A DNA stretch of 64,000 nucleotides from Actinoallomurus purpureus (lineage in GTDB: Bacteria > Actinomycetota > Actinomycetes > Streptosporangiales > Streptosporangiaceae): NCBI RefSeq assembly GCF_024055795.1, contig NZ_JAMXMY010000011.1:186001-250000 (forward strand). The letters run 5' to 3'. Shown here piece by piece: positions 1-7,554 of the stretch (the stretch's first letter is position 1; each line of letters begins with the position of its first letter). Both the position numbers and the translations under genes were made by a program. Below the pieces are notes generated by a model. That model had not been told where the DNA came from and made no database searches. It worked only from the letters and a program-made list of their open reading frames with translations.

Positions 1-1
1 C

Positions 2-94
2 GACGGCAAGGGACAGCAGGTCCGCAGCCTGAAGAACCCGGCCAAGGTCAGCAGCGCGGACGTCTTCAAGCAGCAGCTGGCGCGCCTGCGGTAG
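2..94 (+). CDS. C-terminal end of an unidentified protein (partial)
   Basis: Only the last 30 codons lie inside the window. The reading frame is open from base 2 to the TAG at 92-94 and ends in a polar, basic tail (…DVFKQQLARLR). A strong hairpin follows 17 bases after the stop, which supports a real gene end. The fragment is too short to assign a family. Confidence 0.55.
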   Translation, partial: DGKGQQVRSLKNPAKVSSADVFKQQLARLR

Positions 95-111
95 CAATCC
101 CGCGTTTCCGG

Positions 112-146
112 CCGGTGGCCGCTGCGGCGTGCGCGGCGGCCACCGG
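112..146. terminator. Hairpin terminator between convergent genes
   Basis: An 11-bp perfect stem (CCGGTGGCCGC at 112-122 with GCGGCCACCGG at 136-146) lies between the end of the partial plus-strand gene and the end of the minus-strand LacI gene. There is no T-tract, as is common in GC-rich actinomycetes, so it may serve both directions. Confidence 0.6.
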
Positions 147-202
147 TCTCATGTCCCCATGACCAGACGCGCATCGCGACCGCAGGCACCGGGATCCCGG
201 GA

Positions 203-1216
203 TCAGCAAGGCTGAGCAGGACCTGTCGACTCCCGTGGGAGGAGGCTGGGCTCGCAGACGACGCGGCGGCGGCGAGGCTTGCCGTCGATGCCGCCGACGA
301 TGACCCGCACCGCCGAGTGGACGATGCCGTCGATGTCCCAGTCGACGCTGGTGAGCGGCGGGGTGAGCAGCGCGGACATCGGGTGGTCGTCGAAGCCGAT
401 GACGGACACGTCATCGGGCACGTCAAGGCCCAGCTCACGCGTTGCCGCGTAGACGCCGTAGGCGATCGAGTCGGAGAAGCAGAACAGCGCGGTCGGGCGG
501 GCGGCGCCGGTCAGCACCGCCAGCGCGGTCTCGGTCGCGCCGGGCAGCGCCTGCGGCGAGGTGACCACGTCGACCTCGATCCCGATGCGCTCGGCCTCGG
601 CGTGGACGTGCACGTCGGCGGGGCGGTCGGGGGTGCTGGCGCGCGTGGGGGTGAGGACGGCGACGCGCCGGTGCCCGAGCCGGTGCAGGTGCTCCAGGGC
701 GAGCGTGACGCCGGCGCGGTTGTCGAACACCACCTCGCCGTAGGCGTGGCCGCCGTGCAGCGAATCGCCGATGGACACGATCGGCAGGCTCTCCCCGAGC
801 TCGGTCCACACCTCGGCTGCCGGGTCGACCGGCTGCACGATCAGGCCGTCGACGCGCTGGTCGCGCAGCTGCCGGGCGAGCATGACCTCCCGCTCCGGGT
901 CGCCGGCCGCGTCGAGGATGATGGCGAAGCGGTCGCGGGCGAACAGCGCCCGTCCGATGCCGACGGCGAGGGACTGCTGCCACAGGTCCTCGAGCGAGCC
1001 GCAGAGCAGGCCCACCATGCCGGTGCGCCCGCTGGCCAGGGCCCGCGCGATGGGATGCGCCTCGTAGCCGAGCTCCGCGGCGGCCTCGCGGACCCGCTGC
1101 TGGGTCTCCTCCGACGTCTGGATGCCGCGCAACGCGTACGAGACCGCGGCCGGCGAGAGCCCCGTCGCCTTCGCCACCTCGCGGATGGTCGCCCGCTTAC
1201 GTTGCTGCTGCGCCAC
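203..1216 (-). CDS. LacI-family transcriptional regulator
   Basis: The protein is 337 aa if it starts at the GTG at 1216. An N-terminal LacI helix-turn-helix (TIREVAKATGLSPAAVSYAL) is followed by a periplasmic-binding-protein-like effector domain with the usual family features (GLLCGSL, GLIVQPVD, VSVIGFDDHPMSALLTPPLTSV). The frame is open up to 1288, but the extra residues have no family character and would run into the hairpin at 1268-1309. The effector is probably a sugar or small metabolite. The 10-mer GAACCGGTTC lies about 50 bp upstream, and the same 10-mer sits before the amidohydrolase at 6051, so this protein may control both itself and that operon; this is inference. Confidence 0.88.
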   Translation of the reverse strand: MAQQQRKRATIREVAKATGLSPAAVSYALRGIQTSEETQQRVREAAAELGYEAHPIARALASGRTGMVGLLCGSLEDLWQQSLAVGIGRALFARDRFAIILDAAGDPEREVMLARQLRDQRVDGLIVQPVDPAAEVWTELGESLPIVSIGDSLHGGHAYGEVVFDNRAGVTLALEHLHRLGHRRVAVLTPTRASTPDRPADVHVHAEAERIGIEVDVVTSPQALPGATETALAVLTGAARPTALFCFSDSIAYGVYAATRELGLDVPDDVSVIGFDDHPMSALLTPPLTSVDWDIDGIVHSAVRVIVGGIDGKPRRRRVVCEPSLLPRESTGPAQPC

Positions 1217-1265
1217 GTCCCCAACAGTACAGAGCCCCACTGACAAAGCCGGTCCCAGAAGGAGA

Positions 1266-1275
1266 GAACCGGTTC
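1266..1275. promoter_or_regulatory. Possible LacI-type operator half of a hairpin (GAACCGGTTC)
   Basis: This 10-bp palindrome has the central CpG typical of LacI-family operators and is identical to the core of the operator at 6009-6020. It lies about 50 bp upstream of the LacI start. It is also part of the left arm of the hairpin at 1268-1309, so the match could simply reflect terminator sequence. Confidence 0.35.
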
Positions 1276-1309
1276 CCGGTCCCGCCACGAGGGCGGGCCG
1301 GGAACCGGT
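1268..1309 (-). terminator. Terminator of the egt operon and small gene
   Basis: A 12-bp perfect stem (ACCGGTTCCCGG with CCGGGAACCGGT) is extended by an inner CCCGCC/GGCGGG pairing around a 5-nt loop. It lies 29 bp after the stop of the small minus-strand gene at 1338. Reading leftward, it is followed by a pyrimidine-rich tract. Confidence 0.65.
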
Positions 1310-1337
1310 CTGTTTCAGCTGGCCACCACTGCGATGG

Positions 1338-1508
1338 CTAGCTCACCGTGCCGCCGTTCTCCGTGATCGTCTTCTCGGCCGCCGCCTTGGTCTGCCCGAT
1401 CTTGTCGTAGCTGTCGGGCTTGCTGGACTTCGACTTGCTGGACTCGAAGGTCACGCTGCCGTGCGGCGCGCTGTCGATCTTGGCCTTGCGGCTGGGAACG
1501 ATACCCAT
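1338..1508 (-). CDS. Small hypothetical protein (56 aa) downstream of egtD
   Basis: The ATG at 1508 is preceded by AGGAG at a good distance, and 56 codons run to the TAG at 1338. The protein starts MGIVPSRKAKIDSAP and ends KTITENGGTVS; it is hydrophilic, rich in Lys and Ser, and has no signal peptide or membrane segment. It lies 105 bp after egtD on the same strand and immediately before a strong terminator, so it is probably the last gene of the ergothioneine transcript or a separate short one. I do not recognise a family, and any link to ergothioneine is only positional. Confidence 0.65.
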   Translation of the reverse strand: MGIVPSRKAKIDSAPHGSVTFESSKSKSSKPDSYDKIGQTKAAAEKTITENGGTVS

Positions 1509-1613
1509 GATCACTCCTGGATTCTCGATCGTATTCTGCGCTGCGGACTCTGGCCGCAGTGATCTTCACTGTCCGGGCGCGCCGCTCCTCGGCAAGGCCG
1601 AATCTCGGCCGGA

Positions 1614-2564
1614 TCAGGCCGGCCTGAGGAGGCTGAGGGAGAAGTCGCCGTCGGGGTCGGTCCACCAGTGGTCGATGCGCAGGCCGGCGGCTCCGGCCTC
1701 GGCGTCGAGCCGGTCCCGGCGGAACTTCGCGGAGATCTCCGTGCGCATCTCCTCCCCCTCGTCGAACTCCACCTCCAGGTCGACGGCCGGCACGCGGACG
1801 ACCTGGGGTGCCACCGAGCGCAGCCGCATCTCGATCCACTCGTCGCCCGGGTTCCAGACGGCGACGTGCTCGAACCGCTCGGGGACGAAGTCGGCGCCGA
1901 GCTCACGGTTGAGGACGTTCAGGACGTTCCGGTTGAACTCCGCGGTGACACCGCGGGCGTCGTCGTAGGCACGGACGAGCCTTCGCTCGTCCTTGACCAG
2001 GTCCGCGCCGAGCAGCAGCGCGTCGCCGTCGTTCATCGTGGCCCGCAGGGCGCTGAGGAACGCCACCCGCTCGGCCGGGGCCATGTTGCCGATCGTGCCC
2101 CCGAGGAACACCACCAGGCGGCGCTCCCCGCCGGGCAGCAGGGCCAGGTGCCGCTCGTGGTCGGCCACGACGGGGCGCACCCGCAGGCCGGGGTGGTCCT
2201 CGGCGATCCGCTCGGCCGCGCGGGCGAGGAAGTCGCCGCTGACGTCGACCGGCATGTACGTGCGGAGGGTGCCGCCGAGGGCCTCCAGCAGCATCCGGGT
2301 CTTCTCCCCCGATCCGGCCCCCAGCTCCATGAGCGTGACCGCGCCGGTCGCCTCGGCGATCTCCGGCGCCCGCGCGGCGAGGATCTCGCGTTCGCGGCGG
2401 GTCGGGTAGTACTCCTCCAGCCGGGTGATCTCCTCGAACAGCTCGCTGCCGCGCTCGTCGTAGAACCACTTGGCGGGCAGTGTCCTCGGCCGTGTCCCCA
2501 GGCCGTCGGCGACGTCCTGCCGCAGCGCCTTACCGAGGTCGTCCGGGGTGAGAAAGCGATCCAC
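1614..2564 (-). CDS. egtD: L-histidine N-alpha-methyltransferase EgtD
   Basis: The protein is 316 aa, close to the usual 320. It transfers three methyl groups from SAM to the alpha-amino group of histidine to make hercynine, the first step of ergothioneine synthesis. The SAM-binding loop (ELGAGSGEKT, about residues 80-89), the acidic PVDVS strand and FLGGTIGNMAP (about 153-163) are typical of EgtD. The GTG at 2564 is chosen because AGGAG stands 5 bases before it; the open frame extends much further upstream but only as a shadow of egtC. It is the last of the four egt genes and is separated from egtC by 47 bp. Confidence 0.95.
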   Translation of the reverse strand: MDRFLTPDDLGKALRQDVADGLGTRPRTLPAKWFYDERGSELFEEITRLEEYYPTRREREILAARAPEIAEATGAVTLMELGAGSGEKTRMLLEALGGTLRTYMPVDVSGDFLARAAERIAEDHPGLRVRPVVADHERHLALLPGGERRLVVFLGGTIGNMAPAERVAFLSALRATMNDGDALLLGADLVKDERRLVRAYDDARGVTAEFNRNVLNVLNRELGADFVPERFEHVAVWNPGDEWIEMRLRSVAPQVVRVPAVDLEVEFDEGEEMRTEISAKFRRDRLDAEAGAAGLRIDHWWTDPDGDFSLSLLRPA

Positions 2565-2611
2565 GATGTCTCCTGATGTTCTCGTGTACGTCGTCGGTCC
2601 TGCGGGGGCCG

Positions 2612-3346
2612 TCACAGCGGGCTTACGCGTACGCCGAGGTGATCGACCGTCACCAGGGAGCGGTCGGGGACCTCCTCCCAGCCGGGCGCGTCGTCGTACG
2701 GCTCGGAGGCGATCACGACGCCTTCGCCCCGGCGGACGAACAGGGTGTCCCCCCAGGCGGTCGCGGCCAGGGAGCGGCCGTCGGCCGCGAGGAGGTTGTA
2801 CCGCCCGGGGGCGAGCGCGGCGGTGGCCTCGACGGCGTGCGCGAGGCCCTCCGCGAGGGTACCGCCGGCCCGCCACCGCCCCGCGGCCAGGGCGAACAGC
2901 AGCGCCGAGTCCACCGGGGCGCGGGCGTCAGGGATCGGCGCGAGGTCGCCGGCGAGCTCCCGCAGCTTCGCCTCGACCCCGGCGAACCCCTCGACCAGGC
3001 CGTTGTGGCTGAACAGCCGTTCGGAGTCGGTGAACGGCTGGGCGCACGACTCGTCCACCGGAAATCCGGGCGTCGCGGAGCGGACCGCCGCGACCACGCA
3101 GCCGCTCCGGACGACCTCGGCGATGTCGGCGAAGGACAGGTCCGTCCACATGGGCTGGGACCGGCGGTACCGGACGGGCCGGGCGCGGGTGGGGTCGTAC
3201 CAGCCCGCGCCGAACCCGTCGGCGTTCAGGATGCAGGTGCCGTTCATCCGGGGCGCGTACGACTGACGCTCCAGGGAGTACTCCGGGGCGTACAGCAGTT
3301 CGTGCAGGGTGCGCGGGGTTCCGAGGTAGGCGAGGTGACGGCACAT
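2612..3346 (-). CDS. egtC: Gamma-glutamyl-hercynylcysteine sulfoxide amidase EgtC
   Basis: This 244-aa class-II glutamine-amidotransferase-fold enzyme removes the gamma-glutamyl group from gamma-glutamyl-hercynylcysteine S-oxide. The sequence begins MCRHLAYLG, so Cys2 becomes the N-terminal nucleophile. Other family segments are visible: YAPRMNGTCILNADGFGAGW, AVRSATPGFPVDESCAQPF and FSHNGLVEGF. Its ATG overlaps the egtB stop by one base (TGATG), implying translational coupling. Confidence 0.95.
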   Translation of the reverse strand: MCRHLAYLGTPRTLHELLYAPEYSLERQSYAPRMNGTCILNADGFGAGWYDPTRARPVRYRRSQPMWTDLSFADIAEVVRSGCVVAAVRSATPGFPVDESCAQPFTDSERLFSHNGLVEGFAGVEAKLRELAGDLAPIPDARAPVDSALLFALAAGRWRAGGTLAEGLAHAVEATAALAPGRYNLLAADGRSLAATAWGDTLFVRRGEGVVIASEPYDDAPGWEEVPDRSLVTVDHLGVRVSPL

Positions 3347-4632
3347 CAGACGTCCCTCGCGCAGCGGAATCCGGCGAAGATCTGCCGGCGGATCGGGTAG
3401 TCCCAGTTGCGGAACGTCGTCCGGCCGACCAGCGGGTGCGTGGCCCAGGAGCCGCCGCGCAGCACCTTGTGGTCGCCGCCGAAGAACACCTCGGAGTACT
3501 CCTTGTACGGGTAGGCACGGAACCCCGGATAGGCGTGGAAGTCGCTCGACGTCCACTCCCAGACGTCGCCGAGCAGCTGCCGCACGCCGTACGCCGACGC
3601 CCCCTCGGGGTGGGAACCGACCGGTGCGGGCCGCATCATCCGCTGCCCGAGGTTGGCGTGCTCGCCCGTGTCGCCCCAGGGCAGGCGGCGTTTGCGGCCC
3701 GCGACCGGGTCCCAGCTCGCCGCCTTCTCCCACTCGGCCTCGGTGGGCAGCCGCTTGCCCGCCCAGCGGGCGTAGGCGTCCGCCTCGTACCAGCACACGT
3801 GCTGCACCGGCTCGTCGGGCGGTACCGGCTCGACCCGGCCGAACCGCCGCCGCAGCCACTGGCCGCCCTCCCGTCTCCAGAACGCCGGGGCGCGCTTGCC
3901 CGACCGCATGCGCCAGTCCCAGCCGTCCGGGTGCCACCAGCGCGGGTCGTCGTACCCGCCCGCCTCCATGAACGCGAGGTACGCGGCGTTGGACACCGGT
4001 GTGACGTCGATGAGGAAGGCGGGCACGTCGACCGTGTGCGCGCCGCGCTCGTTGTCGTACGCCCACGGGTCGTCGGAGGTGCCCATGACGAAGGGGCCCG
4101 CCTCGACGAGCACCTCGCGCCCGGCCAGGGCGGTGTCGCCGGGTGGAGGCTCCGGCGGCGACGGGTCGAGCAGCGCGGGGCCGTTCTCGCGGAGCTGGTG
4201 GGTGGCGAGCATCGTCTCGTCGTGCTGGTGCTCGTGCTGGATGACCATGCCGTAGACGAAGCCGCCCTCGCCGAGCGGTCCGGTCAGCGGCGCCTTCTCC
4301 AGCGAGTCGAGCACCTTGGCCCGCACCGTGTCGATGTAGGCCCGGCTCTCGGCCGGGGTGAGCAGCGGGAGCTTCGGCCGTTCGGCGCGCGGGTGCTCGA
4401 AGGCGTTGTACAGATCGTCGATCTCCGGGCGCATCGCCTCCTCGCCCGCGGCCATGCGCAGCAGCCACAACTCCTCGTAATTGCCGATGTGCGCCAGGTC
4501 CCAGACCAGCGGGGACATCAGCGGCGAGACCTGCGCCACCAGGTCCGGCCCGTCGAGCGCCTCCAGGGTCAGCCCGACGCTGCGGTCACGCGCGGCGATC
4601 AGCTCCGTCGCGATCCGTTCCTTCAGGTCCAC
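3346..4632 (-). CDS. egtB: Ergothioneine sulfoxide synthase EgtB
   Basis: This 428-aa nonheme-iron enzyme joins gamma-glutamylcysteine to hercynine with O2. The N-terminal DinB-like domain carries the candidate iron ligands His48 (DLAHIGNYEE) and the HEHQH motif at 133-137. The C-terminal formylglycine-generating-enzyme-like domain begins near GPFVMGTSDDPWAYDNE and ends with LRGGSWATHP and FRNWDYPIRRQIFAGFRCA. The start overlaps the end of egtA by 10 bp. Together with egtA upstream and egtC/egtD downstream, it specifies the mycobacterial-type pathway that uses gamma-glutamylcysteine. Confidence 0.95.
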   Translation of the reverse strand: MDLKERIATELIAARDRSVGLTLEALDGPDLVAQVSPLMSPLVWDLAHIGNYEELWLLRMAAGEEAMRPEIDDLYNAFEHPRAERPKLPLLTPAESRAYIDTVRAKVLDSLEKAPLTGPLGEGGFVYGMVIQHEHQHDETMLATHQLRENGPALLDPSPPEPPPGDTALAGREVLVEAGPFVMGTSDDPWAYDNERGAHTVDVPAFLIDVTPVSNAAYLAFMEAGGYDDPRWWHPDGWDWRMRSGKRAPAFWRREGGQWLRRRFGRVEPVPPDEPVQHVCWYEADAYARWAGKRLPTEAEWEKAASWDPVAGRKRRLPWGDTGEHANLGQRMMRPAPVGSHPEGASAYGVRQLLGDVWEWTSSDFHAYPGFRAYPYKEYSEVFFGGDHKVLRGGSWATHPLVGRTTFRNWDYPIRRQIFAGFRCARDV

Positions 4633-5849
4633 GTGGGTTCCTCCTCAGCTGCCGTGGCGGCGGGAGCGCCCGGCACCGCCCTGCATGCCTCGGTCATCGC
4701 GGGGTCGGGGCGTTCGGCGGGGTCGTCCGCCTGTCGCTCGTCGGCCGGGCATCGGCCGCGGTCGATGAAGCGGCGGGCGTAGGCGTCCACCATGGGGACG
4801 AGCGTGTCGGCGCCGAGCCGGGGCAGGGCCTCCCGCGCGGCCTCGAAACAGCGCCGCGCGGCGCGGCCCAGCACCGGATCGGTGAGAGCGTCCCGCGCGG
4901 CCTGCCGCCAGCGGTCCCGTGCGGGCTCGGCGGCCTCCGCCGCGATGTCGGCCGCGATCGGATCGTCGAGCAGCGCGGTGGCGACGGCGACCGGCACCGG
5001 CCAGTACGGCTCCGGCAGGGCGTCGATCATCCGCAGTTCGAGCCAGCCCTGCGGCCGGACCGGCGGGAACAGCGTCGACAGGTGGTAGGCCAGGTCGCCG
5101 ACGTCGGGCCGGCCCGTGGCCATCCAGTCGCGGAAGGTCATCCCCGGGGCCGCCACCCAGCCGTCGCGGATGAGCATGAGCTGCGCGTCGAGGGCGTAGC
5201 CCGCCCACGCCTCGACCGGGTCGTCGCCGGTAACCGGCGCGGTACGGCCCGGATCGAGCGTCTCCCAGACGATCTGCCGCGAGGACCGCGCGGCCGGTCC
5301 GGGCGAGTTGGCGAACGCCGCGACCAGGACGGGTCCCAGCGCGTGCGCCAGCCGCCAGCGCCGGGCGGCCTCCTTGTCGTCGGCGCCGATGTCGAGGCAG
5401 ACCTGGAGGGAGGCGGTGCCGCACATCATCCGCAGGCCCTGCTCGCCGAAGTACTCCCGCATGCACCGGTAGCGGCCCTCGGTGGCCTGGAACGCGGTCG
5501 GGCGGCCGTCGGTGCCACGCCCGTCCAGGGCCAGCCTCTCCTTTGCCAGGTGCTCGCCGACGTGGGCGACGTCGCGGGCGATCGCGGCGTACGCCGCCGC
5601 GGGGCCGCGCCGCGGGGGCGAGCTGAGTTCGAGCTGCCCGCCGGGCTCGTACGTGATGCGGCTTCCGGCGGGCGGCGGACCGGCCGCCTCCATCATCGCC
5701 CGGACGCGGGCCAGCGGAACGCGCCGCGACGGGGCGTTCCGGTCGACCACGAACCACTCGGTCTCGACACCGACCAGCCCTGGCGGGCCGGTCTTGAAAC
5801 ACACTCCCCTGACGTGTTCGTACACGTCATCGATGGTCAAGCGACTCAT
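4623..5849 (-). CDS. egtA: Glutamate-cysteine ligase EgtA
   Basis: This 408-aa GCS2-family ATP-dependent ligase makes gamma-glutamylcysteine, the sulfur donor for EgtB. Family signatures include GVETEWFVVDRN, ITYEPGGQLELSSPP, MCGTASLQVCLDIG and TLFPPVRPQGWLELRMIDALP. The ATG at 5849 follows GGAGG at a proper distance; the open frame reaches 5981 but the added residues look like noncoding shadow. It is the first gene of egtABCD. No egtE (the PLP C-S lyase of the last step) is visible in the window, so that function must be encoded elsewhere or supplied by another lyase. Confidence 0.93.
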   Translation of the reverse strand: MSRLTIDDVYEHVRGVCFKTGPPGLVGVETEWFVVDRNAPSRRVPLARVRAMMEAAGPPPAGSRITYEPGGQLELSSPPRRGPAAAYAAIARDVAHVGEHLAKERLALDGRGTDGRPTAFQATEGRYRCMREYFGEQGLRMMCGTASLQVCLDIGADDKEAARRWRLAHALGPVLVAAFANSPGPAARSSRQIVWETLDPGRTAPVTGDDPVEAWAGYALDAQLMLIRDGWVAAPGMTFRDWMATGRPDVGDLAYHLSTLFPPVRPQGWLELRMIDALPEPYWPVPVAVATALLDDPIAADIAAEAAEPARDRWRQAARDALTDPVLGRAARRCFEAAREALPRLGADTLVPMVDAYARRFIDRGRCPADERQADDPAERPDPAMTEACRAVPGAPAATAAEEEPTWT

Positions 5850-5982
5850 CGGGGCACCTCCGATCGGACGACGAACGGAGGTCCTTCCCTCCTGAACCGC
5901 ATCAATAATCCCAAAAGTTCTTTTCGTTACAGAAAGCGGCAGATGTCCGCGAGGTGTCCGGCGAGCAGGTGAAACGCTCAAG

Positions 5983-5994
5983 TGAACCGGTACA
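5983..5994. promoter_or_regulatory. LacI-type operator, distal copy (TGAACCGGTACA)
   Basis: This is an 11-of-12 match to the perfect palindrome TGAACCGGTTCA at 6009-6020. The two centres lie 26 bp apart, between egtA and the amidohydrolase start. A central CpG is typical of LacI-family operators. Confidence 0.55.
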
Positions 5995-6008
5995 CTGATA
6001 CGGTTCAG

Positions 6009-6020
6009 TGAACCGGTTCA
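6009..6020. promoter_or_regulatory. LacI-type operator, proximal copy (TGAACCGGTTCA)
   Basis: This is a perfect 12-bp palindrome 30 bp upstream of the amidohydrolase GTG. A further half site (CGGTTCA) immediately precedes it. The placement suggests repression of the amidohydrolase/thiol-dioxygenase operon; the LacI protein at 203-1216 is the nearest candidate regulator. Confidence 0.6.
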
Positions 6021-6050
6021 GCTCCCTGGAGAGCGGGAAAGGAGACCCCT

Positions 6051-6938
6051 GTGGGGATCGACGTTCACCAGCACCTGTGGGGCCCGGCCTTCCTCGACGC
6101 CCTCCGCCGGCGTACGACCGCCCCCAGGCTCGACGGCTGGACGCTCCATCTCGCCGGAGAGGCCCCGTACGAGGTCGATCCGGCCGCCCACGACCTTCGA
6201 CAGCGCACCGCGGCGGCCGCGGAAGACGGCTTCGAGCTCATCCTGACCTCCCTGTCCGCGCCGCTCGGCATCGAATGGCTGCCCCCCGAGCAGGCCGCTC
6301 CCCTGCTCGATGCCTACCACGCGGACGCGCTGGCGCTGCCCGAGCCGTTCCGCGCGTGGGCCGCCGCCGGGCTGGCCGAGATCGACACCGCCGCCCTCGC
6401 CCGGCTCCTCGACCAGGGCCTGATCGGCCTGCAGCTGCCCGCGACCGCGCTGATCGACGCGGCCGGTTACGAGCGGTGCGCCCCCCTCCTGGCGCTGCTG
6501 GAGGAGCGCGGCCTGCCGCTGTTCGTCCACCCCGGCACGGCGCCCGCCGAAGAGGCGCCGGCGTGGTGGCCCGCCCTCGTGCCGTACGTCCAGCAGATGC
6601 ACGCCGCCTGGTACGCCTTCCGCGCGTTCGGCCGGCCGCGCCATCCCGGCCTGCGCGTCTGTTTCGCGCTGCTCGCCGGCCTCGCGCCCCTCCACGGCGA
6701 ACGCCTCGCCGCGCGCGGCGGCGGACGCGGCCAGGTCGACCGGCAGGCCTACGTGGAGACGTCGTCGTACGGGCCGCGCGCCGTCGACGGCATGGTCCGG
6801 GCCATCGGCATCGACACGATCGTGTGCGGCTCGGACCGCCCGTACGCGAGGCCGCCCACCTCCTTCGGCCTCGGCGACGCCGCAGAGCACGCCATCCGCA
6901 CGGCGAACCCCCAACGACTGCTCACCGGAAAGGACTGA
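6051..6938 (+). CDS. Amidohydrolase family 2 protein
   Basis: This 295-aa TIM-barrel metal-dependent hydrolase starts at a GTG 8 bases after AAAGGAG. The N-terminal HxH metal motif (DVHQHLWGP) and the C-terminal CGSDRPYARPP fit the amidohydrolase_2 group, which includes decarboxylases and lactone hydrolases. Mid-barrel histidines are present in LFVHPGTAP and LHGERLAARGG. The substrate cannot be deduced. It is followed by a thiol dioxygenase after 3 bp and shares a divergent promoter region with egtABCD, which hints at sulfur-amino-acid or thiohistidine turnover, but that is inference. Confidence 0.85.
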   Translation: MGIDVHQHLWGPAFLDALRRRTTAPRLDGWTLHLAGEAPYEVDPAAHDLRQRTAAAAEDGFELILTSLSAPLGIEWLPPEQAAPLLDAYHADALALPEPFRAWAAAGLAEIDTAALARLLDQGLIGLQLPATALIDAAGYERCAPLLALLEERGLPLFVHPGTAPAEEAPAWWPALVPYVQQMHAAWYAFRAFGRPRHPGLRVCFALLAGLAPLHGERLAARGGGRGQVDRQAYVETSSYGPRAVDGMVRAIGIDTIVCGSDRPYARPPTSFGLGDAAEHAIRTANPQRLLTGKD

Positions 6939-6941
6939 CCC

Positions 6942-7439
6942 GTGGCCTTCGAGTCCCTCCCCGAACGAAGCCTCGACCGGCACGAACTGCGCCGGCTCGT
7001 CGACGACTTGGCCCGTCATCCCGAGACGTGGCGTGAGCTGGTCGACTTCCCCGACGGCCAGCGGCACTACGTGTCGCTGCACCGTGACGAGTACGTCGAC
7101 GTATGGCTGCTGTGCTGGACGCCGGAGAACGACACCGGCTGGCACGACCATGACCTCTCCTCGGGCGCGGTCGCGGTCGTCGACGGCTCCCTCAAGGAGT
7201 GCAACCCGCGGATCGGCGGCGCACACGTCGAGGTGGAGGTCGAGGCGGGGACGTCGTTCTCCTTCGGGCCGGAGCACATCCACCGCCTGGTCGGGTCGGC
7301 GGATCGCAGCGTGTCCATCCACGCCTACTCGCCGCCGCTCTGGCGCCTCGGGCAGTACTCCATCGACAGCGGCGGCGTCATGCGCCGCGTCTCCGTCAGC
7401 TACGCCGACGAACTCCGCCCCGTCGACCAGGTCGCCTGA
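6942..7439 (+). CDS. Cysteine-dioxygenase-family thiol dioxygenase
   Basis: This 165-aa single-domain cupin has the cysteine dioxygenase type I pattern: WHDHDLSSGAVAVVDG supplies two histidines near residues 67-69 and SIHAYSPPL near residue 124 the third iron ligand. Family members oxidise cysteine or related thiols to sulfinates. The GTG at 6942 follows the amidohydrolase stop by 3 bp, so the two are translationally linked. Its position opposite the ergothioneine operon suggests a role in thiol homeostasis; the actual thiol substrate is unknown. Confidence 0.82.
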   Translation: MAFESLPERSLDRHELRRLVDDLARHPETWRELVDFPDGQRHYVSLHRDEYVDVWLLCWTPENDTGWHDHDLSSGAVAVVDGSLKECNPRIGGAHVEVEVEAGTSFSFGPEHIHRLVGSADRSVSIHAYSPPLWRLGQYSIDSGGVMRRVSVSYADELRPVDQVA

Positions 7440-7554
7440 TCCGCGGCACCACCGCACGCTGTGACCAAATCGCACTGGCGTCGATTTTTGGCACGCTGAT
7501 ACCTTGCTCTTGACTTGGCACCAGCGGGCCCACGTGCCGGAACGGAGTTAGAGC

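Larger units (their letters stand above)
5850..6050. promoter_or_regulatory. Divergent egtA / amidohydrolase promoter region
   Basis: This 200-bp gap separates the egt operon (leftward) from the amidohydrolase operon (rightward). Positions about 5905-5940 are markedly AT-rich for this genome and probably hold the egtA promoter. The right half holds the tandem palindromes listed separately. No clean -10/-35 pair could be fixed. Confidence 0.5.

Noticed and set aside
5983-6020. KstR-type boxes before the amidohydrolase
   Set aside because: The AACCGGTT core resembles AAC-NN-GTT, but the outer T and A do not fit (GTG…CAG) and the perfect CpG-centred palindrome fits a LacI operator better.
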